Shown here: piece after piece, positions 1 to 5,771 of the stretch
Numbering within the stretch: position 1 is the first letter of the stretch
Layout of the letters: each line of letters opens with the position of its first letter
Source of the DNA: Rhodobacter sp.
Lineage (GTDB): Bacteria > Pseudomonadota > Alphaproteobacteria > Rhodobacterales > Rhodobacteraceae
Reading direction: 5' to 3'
DNA length: 8,352 nucleotides
Assembly (NCBI GenBank): GCA_003536295.1
Contig: DPZQ01000052.1
Coordinates: 1,603 to 9,954 of the forward strand
Notes under the pieces: model-generated
Database searches by the model: none
Seen by the model: only the letters and a program-made list of their open reading frames with translations
What the model was told of the DNA's origin: nothing
Made by a program: the position numbers and the translations under genes

Positions 1-124
1 CAAGCACATGAAAAGTATGTAAAAAATTCCACTAAATATCGTCTATTTTAAACTTAGATTTCGTAGATTTAGCCAACGCGTTATAATTTTGTAATAAATG
101 CACACCAATAAGGCGTACTTTAGC
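1..124. other. A+T-rich intergenic sequence, no gene seen
   Basis: This stretch lies downstream of the CbiX-like gene and is clearly richer in A+T than the coding DNA beside it. I see no reading frame, tRNA or repeat in it. A TATAAT hexamer at 82-87 resembles a -10 box on the plus strand but lacks a good -35 box and points at a convergent gene. A 5-bp inverted repeat (113-117 with 126-130) spans the end of the CbiX-like gene but has no T-run after it, so I do not call it a terminator. Confidence 0.5.
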
Positions 125-826
125 TTACGCGATGGGGCTTTTCTTCAAGGTTTGCGCAATTAGGCGGGCTACGTCTGCAACTTCTCCGATGGCGGGCAAA
201 AGAGCACCCTCAAAACCGGCCTCGCACAACGCTTCCGGCACGTCCTTGAGCACATGGCTCGCGCGCAGCGCAAAGAATGGCAAGCAAAGCGCTTGTCCCA
301 AATTTTTGGCACTTTGAGAAAGTTTTGGTTCTTCTTCAATATATCCCGTGACCACGGATTTAAATGGCGTGAGAGCCCGCAGCTTGGCAGCTACAGCCTC
401 GGTTTGCTCATAAGAGGCACGCGTTACTTGAGAGCCGTGCGCCGCGAGAAGAAGTTGCGTATCCTTAGGCGCATAGCCTGCCGTTTCTGCAGCGCGAAGT
501 GCGGTTTTTACCATTAAGCTTGGCAGCTCGGGCGCATGGCCAAAGGCTTTATGTTGGAAGGCATGATTGCGCCCTAATGCCTTTAGGCGTTTGGGTAGTG
601 CGATACGGGTGAAATAACCCTCGGCCATAAAGAACGGATAAATCACAGCGTCGGGTAGGCTCGTCAGGGTCGCTTCAAGCTCACCTTTAGCCGCAAGTGT
701 GGTGCCACTCACCTGCCAATCGGGTGCCCAAAACCTAACCCGCACAGCAAGGGCTTGAATGGCCCGCTCTTGGGTTTGAGGATCTGAAGGCGCACCATGC
801 GACACAAGGATCGCTTGCTGCTCCAT
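125..826 (-). CDS. Two-domain CbiX-like protein (sirohydrochlorin chelatase superfamily)
   Basis: A 233-residue protein built from two similar halves of the CbiX type, the family of type II chelatases that insert cobalt, nickel or iron into sirohydrochlorin. The first half begins with SHG (residues 9-11) and continues with YPFFMAEGYF (63-72). The second half repeats the pattern with AAHGS (128-132) and LPFFALRASH (182-191). The second half keeps both expected histidines, H130 and H191. The first half keeps H10 but has aromatic residues where the second histidine normally sits, so perhaps only one metal site works. The protein is soluble, with no signal peptide or membrane segment. Its ATG shares one base with the prfC stop (TAATG), and AAGGA lies about 12 bases upstream in the end of prfC, which suggests translation coupled to prfC. 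The metal and substrate cannot be read from the sequence; no other cobalamin or siroheme gene is visible here. Confidence 0.8.
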   Translation of the reverse strand: MEQQAILVSHGAPSDPQTQERAIQALAVRVRFWAPDWQVSGTTLAAKGELEATLTSLPDAVIYPFFMAEGYFTRIALPKRLKALGRNHAFQHKAFGHAPELPSLMVKTALRAAETAGYAPKDTQLLLAAHGSQVTRASYEQTEAVAAKLRALTPFKSVVTGYIEEEPKLSQSAKNLGQALCLPFFALRASHVLKDVPEALCEAGFEGALLPAIGEVADVARLIAQTLKKSPIA

Positions 827-2439
827 TAGACCATCATTTCCTTAGTTGCGGTAAGCTTAACCTTGGGGTAATCGCGGGTAATTCGGTCGATATCCCACTG
901 CAAGCGGGTTAAAAAAACAACATCGCCGTCGCTATCTTGGGCTATGTGGCCTTTGTTAACATTTACAAAACGCTCAACCTCGGCCTTTTCGCCCGAGACC
1001 CACCGCGCAGATGTGAAGGCACTGGGTTCAAAGCGCACTGGCAGTGCGTATTCTTGTTCAATTCGGCTGGCTAAGACCTCGAACTGCAATGCACCAACCA
1101 CACCAACCACATAGCCCGACCCAATCATCGGCTTAAATACTTTGGCGGCGCCCTCTTCAGCAAATTGCAAAAGTGCCTTTTCCAAATGTTTGGCTTTCAT
1201 CGGATCGGTAGCACGCACGCCTTGTAACAGTTCGGGCGCGAAGGATGGGATGCCCGTAAAATGTAGTACTTCACCCTCGGTCAAAGCGTCACCAATGCGT
1301 AATTGTCCGTGGTTCGGAATGCCGATGATATCACCAGCCCAAGCTTCTTCGGCCAATTCGCGGTCAGCAGCCAAAAACAAAACAGGGTTAGAAATGGCTA
1401 TCGGCTTTTTTGTTCTGACATGGGTCAATTTCATACCACGTTCAAAATGCCCCGAGGCCAAACGCACAAAGGCCACGCGGTCTCGGTGCTTTGGGTCCAT
1501 ATTTGCTTGGACTTTAAAGACAAAGCCCGTTACGGCACTTTGTTCGGGGGCAATCTGGCGTTCTCGGGTTTTTTGGATTTGAGGTTCCGGGCCATATTTG
1601 GCCATGCCATTCATCAGCTCTTTCACGCCGAAGGAATTGATCGCCGAGCCGAACCAGATCGGGCTCATATGCCCTTCTAAAAAAGCTTGGCGGTCAAATT
1701 TTGGTAAAAGCGCATCGACCATTTCTAAATCTTCGCGCAATTTTTTTAATTGCATGGGCGGCACATATTCGGCCAATTTGAGATCATTAAGCCCATCGAT
1801 TTTAATTGATTCCACCACCCGATTTCGGTCGGCGCGGTCCATCAATTCGAGCCGGTCATGCAAAATATCATAGCAACCCAAAAAATCGCGCCCCATACCG
1901 ATTGGCCATGAGGCGGGGGCCACATCAATGGCCAGATTTTGTTGAATTTCGTCAATTATTTCAAATGTATCTCGGCTTTCACGATCCATTTTATTGCAAA
2001 AAGTCAAGATTGGCAGGTCGCGCAAACGGCAAATTTCAAACAGTTTACGGGTTTGGCTTTCGACGCCTTTTGCCCCATCAATCACCATGATAGCGGCATC
2101 AACTGCTGTAAGCGTGCGGTAGGTATCTTCGGAAAAGTCCGAGTGTCCGGGCGTATCAACCAAGTTGAAGCGAAAGCTTCCAAACTCAAATGACATTGCT
2201 GAGGCCGAAACGGAGATACCTCGGTCTTGTTCCATTTTCATGAAATCGGAGCGGGTGCGGCGTGCTTCGCCTTTGGCGCGCACTTGACCGGCCATTTGAA
2301 TGGCGCCACCGAACAGCAAAAACTTTTCGGTCAAAGTTGTCTTGCCCGCATCAGGGTGTGAAATAATCGCAAATGTCCGGCGACGGGCAATTTCGGCTGG
2401 TAGGGTGGGGCGATTTGTATGTTCTTTCATACGTGCCAT
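826..2439 (-). CDS. prfC: Peptide chain release factor 3 (RF3, translational GTPase)
   Basis: RF3 is a cytoplasmic GTPase that removes RF1 or RF2 from the ribosome after peptide release. The 537-residue length is close to the roughly 530 of E. coli RF3. The GTPase motifs are all present: G1 SHPDAGKTT (27-35), G2 RGISVS (73-78), G3 DTPGH (95-99) and G4 NKMD (149-152). The AIISHPDAGKTT stretch is typical of RF3 and separates it from EF-G. A beta-barrel domain 2 follows at about 310-400, then the RF3 C-terminal domain. The chosen ATG (2439) has only a weak ribosome site; an in-frame ATG three codons on is also possible, and both lie before the conserved start of the G domain. It is followed directly by the CbiX-like gene with a one-base overlap. 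No clear promoter was found upstream. Identification is firm. Confidence 0.97.
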   Translation of the reverse strand: MARMKEHTNRPTLPAEIARRRTFAIISHPDAGKTTLTEKFLLFGGAIQMAGQVRAKGEARRTRSDFMKMEQDRGISVSASAMSFEFGSFRFNLVDTPGHSDFSEDTYRTLTAVDAAIMVIDGAKGVESQTRKLFEICRLRDLPILTFCNKMDRESRDTFEIIDEIQQNLAIDVAPASWPIGMGRDFLGCYDILHDRLELMDRADRNRVVESIKIDGLNDLKLAEYVPPMQLKKLREDLEMVDALLPKFDRQAFLEGHMSPIWFGSAINSFGVKELMNGMAKYGPEPQIQKTRERQIAPEQSAVTGFVFKVQANMDPKHRDRVAFVRLASGHFERGMKLTHVRTKKPIAISNPVLFLAADRELAEEAWAGDIIGIPNHGQLRIGDALTEGEVLHFTGIPSFAPELLQGVRATDPMKAKHLEKALLQFAEEGAAKVFKPMIGSGYVVGVVGALQFEVLASRIEQEYALPVRFEPSAFTSARWVSGEKAEVERFVNVNKGHIAQDSDGDVVFLTRLQWDIDRITRDYPKVKLTATKEMMV

Positions 2440-3313
2440 TTAGCGCAACTCTGAGCCTTCGTCCACTGTTCAGCGTACGGATCTGTCGTACAGGTTTTAC
2501 TGTGGCACAAAATGTAGGCATTAGGGAAAGATCTGGAGTGTGGGTGCGCAGCTGCTGGATTTTGTGACTGAGCAGATTTGGCTAGGTCGCATGATGGGAC
2601 ATCAGGCTTTCGGCACAAACCCCTTTGACAAAGAGAAAAAAGCATAACATATTTGTTGCAGTGCAAATAGATGCCGTCGGTGTCAGTGGGGTCTAGCGCC
2701 CAAAGCATCGCTTCATAGTTGGCCAGCTTGAGGGCTGGGCAAGTGTAGTTGATTTTGCCGCAAGACCAAACTCACAGCACAGCCACCTACTCTCATTGGA
2801 ATGATGAAAAGCTAAATTTCCCACAATGCTGTTGAGAAAAACAGATCAAACATTCTAAGGGTAGTGCGCCGCTTGGGTGAGTTGAAATAGTCTCCTGTTC
2901 GCTCAAATATTGCAAAGCCCTTTATCGAAGGGAGTGTGTTACCGTGCGCAGAGGCAAAGCAAAGCGGCACATCAAGTAGGATTTCTAAAAACATACCATA
3001 TGTTGAAAGCTCATGATCTGCTAATAAATAACTTCGGCAGCGCTGGGAATGGCAATATGTGTTCCAAAAAGCAGTTTTGCCCGATAGTAATCAAAGAAGT
3101 ACTCGGGGTGCACCTTCTTGGTTGACCAAAGTCATATTCGCAAGCAGTTGAGGGGCTTGGTCTTCGCCTTGAAAATCATTTGGAGAATGTTTGAGATTAG
3201 GTCACTTACACTGAATATAAAGATATTCAACGGCCCAAATCCTTTTATATGCAAGGCTTGCTGATTTTTTCGATGGATGATATAAATTTTGATGAAATTA
3301 ATCGGAATATTCT
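2440..3313. other. Coding-poor intergenic region, possibly holding a decayed gene
   Basis: About 870 bases lie between prfC and the ABC ATPase gene with no convincing gene, which is long for a compact alphaproteobacterial genome. The base mix is more A+T-rich than the flanking genes. Reading frames here are short (under 95 codons), lack good ribosome sites and match no family I recognise. On the minus strand several stop-to-stop fragments overlap in different frames (2815-2994, 3021-3131, 3091-3201, 3135-3338), and some have protein-like composition, which could mean a frameshifted remnant or could be chance. One at 2427-2708 is unusually rich in cysteine and runs into the start of prfC, so it looks spurious. 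The region also contains the candidate promoter for the downstream gene and a small palindrome at 2656-2666. No tRNA or transposon ends were seen. Confidence 0.6.
3258..3286 (+). promoter_or_regulatory. Candidate sigma-70 promoter for the ABC ATPase gene
   Basis: TTGCTG at 3258-3263 and TATAAA at 3281-3286 are separated by 17 bases. A TG one base before the -10 box (3278-3279) gives an extended -10 element. Transcription would start near 3293, leaving a leader of about 20 bases before the GTG start at 3314. This is the best promoter match in the intergenic region, but it was judged by eye only. Confidence 0.5.
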
Positions 3314-4435
3314 GTGAGCGTGCAATCCAATTCACCAACTGATCCGCCGCCCATCCGGCTGATTGTTGAAGCTCTTAGCCGTCGCTATGGCGAGGATAGT
3401 GTTGTTTCAGATCTTAGTCTTTTGGTGCGAGCGGGGCAGGTCACCTGTCTACTGGGCCCTTCAGGTTGTGGAAAGTCAACGACCTTGCGTATGATTGCGG
3501 GGGTGGAAAATCCTAATTCGGGGTACATCAGTATTGATGGACGAACCGTTTTTGGGGGGGGGCATAATCTGCCCCCGGAGGCGCGATCGGTCGGTTTGAT
3601 GTTTCAAGATTTTGCACTGTTTCCGCATTTGACGGTGGCGCAAAATGTTGCCTTTGGCCTTAGGGGTACGCGCGCTGACAAGGCCCGGCGCGTGGATGAT
3701 TTGCTTGAGAAAGTTAATCTAAGCGGCTTTGGCGACAAACATCCCCATGCTCTTTCGGGGGGCGAGCAGCAGCGCGTTGCACTAGTGCGGGCGCTTGCGC
3801 CAAGCCCCAAAGTAATGCTGATGGATGAGCCCTTCTCTGGTTTAGATAATCGTTTGCGTGATGCGATCCGGGATGCCACCCTGACCATCTTAAAAGAGGC
3901 TGGGGCGGCAGTATTGTTGGTCACGCATGACCCTGATGAAGCGCTGCGCATGGGTGATGAAATTGTGCTAATGCGCAAGGGCAAAACCGTGCAAAAAGGC
4001 GCACCCTATCATATTTACAACACGCCTGCTGACCGCGAAAGCGCAGCATTTTTTAGTGATATAAACGTGATACAGGGAGTTTCTAAAGGGGCTTTGACCA
4101 ATACTCCTTTTGGGGCCTTTTTGACTCCAGGGTTGGCCGAAGGGGCTTTGGTGGATATTGTGATCCGTCCCCAACATCTGAAGATTGATTTTGACCGCGC
4201 AGGCCGGGGTCCGAATCCGACAACGCAAGATGGCACGCCCGCCCGGGGTACCGTAGTACGCGCGCGTTTTTTAGGGCGCGAAAGTCTCGTTGAGTTTGCG
4301 ATGGACGGGCCGGATCCTTTGCGGCTGACCGCGTTGGTGCCTGGTGTTTTTTTACCCAAGCTTGGCACCCCGCTGTGGCTGATGTTACGACGCGACAAAT
4401 GTTTTGTCTTTGGCACCAAGCCGAAAAAAACTTAA
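3314..4435 (+). CDS. ABC transporter ATP-binding protein, FbpC/ferric-iron type
   Basis: A 373-residue cytoplasmic ATPase of an importer. It has Walker A GPSGCGKST (48-56), Q-loop Q98, signature LSGGE (147-151), Walker B VMLMDEP (167-173) with catalytic E172, D-loop SGLD (175-178) and switch H205, so it should be active. The C-terminal third (about 280-365) resembles the TOBE regulatory domain. The wording around the Q-loop (FQDFALFPHLTVAQNVAFGL) and MDEPFSGLD is closest to FbpC-type ferric iron importers, though thiamine, putrescine or other small-molecule importers of the same subfamily cannot be excluded. The start is a GTG with a weak ribosome site; a second GTG two codons later is an alternative. 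No permease or binding protein lies next to it. The codons for G81-G83 form a run of nine G (3554-3562). Its stop overlaps that of the convergent regulator. Confidence 0.85.
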   Translation: MSVQSNSPTDPPPIRLIVEALSRRYGEDSVVSDLSLLVRAGQVTCLLGPSGCGKSTTLRMIAGVENPNSGYISIDGRTVFGGGHNLPPEARSVGLMFQDFALFPHLTVAQNVAFGLRGTRADKARRVDDLLEKVNLSGFGDKHPHALSGGEQQRVALVRALAPSPKVMLMDEPFSGLDNRLRDAIRDATLTILKEAGAAVLLVTHDPDEALRMGDEIVLMRKGKTVQKGAPYHIYNTPADRESAAFFSDINVIQGVSKGALTNTPFGAFLTPGLAEGALVDIVIRPQHLKIDFDRAGRGPNPTTQDGTPARGTVVRARFLGRESLVEFAMDGPDPLRLTALVPGVFLPKLGTPLWLMLRRDKCFVFGTKPKKT

Positions 4436-4782
4436 ATATCCTCGGGACGCAGCGGCAGAGCTGGACCAAATTTGGCGCTGAGGCTCAGCTGAGCTTGGCG
4501 GTATCTGTGATTGGGACTTTGCGCCAATAGGTTTAGGGCCTCAAGCAGGGCCTCTCCCTCTTCCGTAGTCAGTATCATCGGCGGTAGGGTGATGGGGCCG
4601 CGCAAGACATACCCCACGCCGCGCTCGCCCATGATGGGCAGGCCTGCGCGCGTTAGTTCGGCCATGTCGCGCCATATTGTTCGCACCGACACACTAAAAT
4701 GGGCTGCTAAAGTGTGGGCGCGATGCAAATCACCGTCGCGAAGGTGCTGGATCAGATAAAAAAGCCTATCATTGCGGTTCAT
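4432..4782 (-). CDS. Short YafY-like HTH transcriptional regulator without a WYL domain
   Basis: A 116-residue protein with an N-terminal winged helix-turn-helix of the HTH_11/DeoR-like type (about residues 5-62). It contains AAHFSVSVRTIWRDM (26-40), the recognition region, followed by GERGVGYVLR (52-61), the wing typical of YafY-type regulators. LTTEEGEALLEAL (71-83) matches the linker that normally leads into the WYL ligand-binding domain, but the protein ends about 33 residues later, so that domain is missing. Full-length relatives are roughly 220-300 residues. The ATG is well supported by GAGGA (plus-strand 4792-4796), 9 bases upstream. A promoter and an inverted repeat lie just upstream, which suggests it controls itself. 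The end is convergent with the ABC gene, and the two stop codons share TTAA. The effector and target genes are unknown. Confidence 0.8.
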   Translation of the reverse strand: MNRNDRLFYLIQHLRDGDLHRAHTLAAHFSVSVRTIWRDMAELTRAGLPIMGERGVGYVLRGPITLPPMILTTEEGEALLEALNLLAQSPNHRYRQAQLSLSAKFGPALPLRPEDI

Positions 4783-4791
4783 TTGGACGTG

Positions 4792-4796
4792 TCCTC
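4792..4796 (-). promoter_or_regulatory. Ribosome binding site of the YafY-like regulator
   Basis: Read on the minus strand this is GAGGA, 9 bases before the ATG at 4782. It is a good match to the anti-Shine-Dalgarno sequence and fixes the start of the regulator gene. Confidence 0.65.
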
Positions 4797-4809
4797 AAAG
4801 CACAAGCTA

Positions 4810-4838
4810 ATGTTAACTTATCTCAGACTTACTGACAA
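4810..4838 (-). promoter_or_regulatory. Candidate sigma-70 promoter of the YafY-like regulator
   Basis: On the minus strand, TTGTCA (plus-strand 4833-4838) and TAACAT (plus-strand 4810-4815) are separated by 17 bases. Both boxes are close to consensus, and transcription would start near 4803, giving a leader of about 20 bases with the ribosome site in it. The -35 box overlaps the left arm of the inverted repeat at 4832-4849. Confidence 0.55.
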
Positions 4839-4849
4839 CATACTGTCAG
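4832..4849. promoter_or_regulatory. Inverted repeat, probable operator of the YafY-like regulator
   Basis: CTGACA (4832-4837) and TGTCAG (4844-4849) form a perfect 6-bp inverted repeat with a 6-base spacer. It covers the -35 box of the regulator's own promoter, where a bound dimer would block transcription. TGACA/TGTCA half-sites of this kind fit a small winged-HTH dimer. It also lies about 120 bases upstream of tatA, so an effect on the tat operon is possible but not shown. Confidence 0.5.
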
Positions 4850-4906
4850 CAAGCTTTCCAAAGCCCATTTAATTTAGTTCAACTGTCCAAAATTATGTGG
4901 GAATGT

Positions 4907-4944
4907 GCGGTTCGCGGCGGTGGCTAATCGCCACCCGAAACCGC
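4907..4944 (+). promoter_or_regulatory. Stem-loop in the tatA leader
   Basis: An outer stem pairs 4907-4912 (GCGGTT) with 4939-4944 (AACCGC), continues with two more pairs (4913-4914 with 4936-4937) after a bulged A, and ends in an inner stem 4919-4924 (GGTGGC) with 4930-4935 (GCCACC) around a 5-base TAATC loop. This makes 14 pairs in 38 bases, mostly G-C. It lies 26 bases before the tatA start and is followed by no T-run, so it is more likely an mRNA leader element than a terminator. Its function is unknown. Confidence 0.4.
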
Positions 4945-4959
4945 CAAAGCGTATATGAC

Positions 4960-4964
4960 AGGAG
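4960..4964 (+). promoter_or_regulatory. Ribosome binding site that decides the tatA start
   Basis: AGGAG sits 6 bases before the ATG at 4971 but only 3 bases before the in-frame GTG at 4968. The spacing favours the ATG, making TatA 70 residues long. Confidence 0.7.
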
Positions 4965-4970
4965 AGAGTG

Positions 4971-5183
4971 ATGTTAAACAATATAGGCCTTCCAGGTATT
5001 ATTTTAATTGCGGTTGTTGTGTTGGTCATGTTTGGCCGTGGCAAAGTTTCAAGCCTGATGGGCGAAGTTGGTAAAGGGATCAGCGCCTTTAAAAAAGGCA
5101 TCAAAGAAGAGACCGCCGAAATCAAAAAAGACGAAGCTGAAGCGCGGGACGTGACGCCCGAAGCCGAAAAAGACAAAGTCTAA
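4971..5183 (+). CDS. tatA: Sec-independent protein translocase subunit TatA
   Basis: TatA polymerises with TatBC in the inner membrane to let folded proteins with a twin-arginine signal peptide pass. The 70-residue protein has one N-terminal membrane segment (about 6-20), the FG hinge (21-22), then an amphipathic helix with GRGKVSSLMGEVGKGI (22-37) and FKKG (40-43), and a charged Lys/Glu-rich tail. This is the typical TatA plan and length. I chose the ATG at 4971 over the GTG at 4968 because of ribosome-site spacing. It is the first gene of tatA-tatB-tatC-ATPase; 36 bases separate it from tatB. A stem-loop lies in its leader, and no confident promoter was found for it between 4850 and 4906. 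Confidence 0.95.
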   Translation: MLNNIGLPGIILIAVVVLVMFGRGKVSSLMGEVGKGISAFKKGIKEETAEIKKDEAEARDVTPEAEKDKV

Positions 5184-5219
5184 TTTGCGGCAACGACTTA
5201 ATCATTAGGCGGACAAAGC

Positions 5220-5771
5220 ATGTTTGATATCGGCTGGACCGAAATGTTAATTATTGGCATCGTGGCATTGATTGTCATAGGCCCAAAAGATTTGCCGGAT
5301 ATGTTTCGCACATTGGGTAAATTTACAGCCAAGGCGAAATCCATGGCGCGTGACTTTCACCGCGCAATGGACGCTGCCGCCGATGATGCGGGCGTTAAGG
5401 ATGTTGCTAAAGACCTTAAAAACATCAGTTCACCCAAAGCGATGGGGCTTGATGCTTTAAAAGGGGCTGCCAACCAATTTGAAGGTTGGGATCCATTGAA
5501 GGCAGCCAAAGAAGCAACCCAAACCCATGAAAAGCTGTCAGCTGAAGAGGTGGCAAGTATTGCCAAAGCGTCCGCAAGACGTACTAAAGCAGAAGCCTCC
5601 GCCGCGACCGCAGGTAGTAGTGCTGCCGCTAAGGCGCCCGCAAAAACGGCAGCCCCAAAAGTTGTGGCGCCTAAAGTCGCCACAAAAGCGGTGACATCAA
5701 AGCCCAAAACTCCAAAAGCCACACCTAAGGCCACGAAATCTGCTCCCAAAACTACCAAAGGTGAGCTATGA
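5220..5771 (+). CDS. tatB: Sec-independent protein translocase subunit TatB
   Basis: TatB pairs with TatC to form the receptor for twin-arginine signal peptides. It starts with MFDIGWTEMLIIG (1-13), which includes the conserved acidic residue E8, has one membrane segment (about 5-20), the GP hinge (21-22) and an amphipathic helix (about 24-50). An acidic/alanine-rich middle follows, then a tail from about residue 118 to 183 made almost only of Ala, Lys, Pro, Thr and Ser. At 183 residues it resembles other TatB proteins, whose tails vary greatly. AGGCGG lies about 8 bases before the ATG. The stop codon overlaps the tatC start as ATGA, so the two are likely translated together, as fits subunits of one complex. 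Confidence 0.94.
   Translation: MFDIGWTEMLIIGIVALIVIGPKDLPDMFRTLGKFTAKAKSMARDFHRAMDAAADDAGVKDVAKDLKNISSPKAMGLDALKGAANQFEGWDPLKAAKEATQTHEKLSAEEVASIAKASARRTKAEASAATAGSSAAAKAPAKTAAPKVVAPKVATKAVTSKPKTPKATPKATKSAPKTTKGEL

Noticed and set aside
82..87. TATAAT hexamer as a plus-strand promoter
   Set aside because: No acceptable -35 box at 16-18 bases and it would fire into a convergent gene; expected by chance in A+T-rich DNA.
113..130. Inverted repeat at the end of the CbiX-like gene as a terminator
   Set aside because: Only 5 bp of stem with an 8-base loop and no T-run after it on the minus strand.
2427..2708. 93-codon minus-strand frame upstream of prfC
   Set aside because: It overlaps the prfC start, has no good ribosome site, is oddly rich in cysteine and matches no family I know; it is probably a chance frame.
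2910..3125. 71-codon plus-strand frame in the gap
   Set aside because: No ribosome site, no recognisable domain, and opposite to other equally short frames; unsupported as a gene.
3132..3338. 68-codon minus-strand frame overlapping the ABC gene start
   Set aside because: It covers the promoter and start of a clear gene on the other strand and has A+T-driven composition (Ile, Phe, Lys, Asn).
4015..4469. Two long minus-strand frames (134 and 128 codons) opposite the ABC gene
   Set aside because: They lie antisense to a well-conserved ATPase with intact motifs; they are shadows of its codon usage.
4968..4970. GTG as the start of tatA
   Set aside because: Only 3 bases from AGGAG; the adjacent ATG at 4971 has proper spacing and fits known TatA N-termini.
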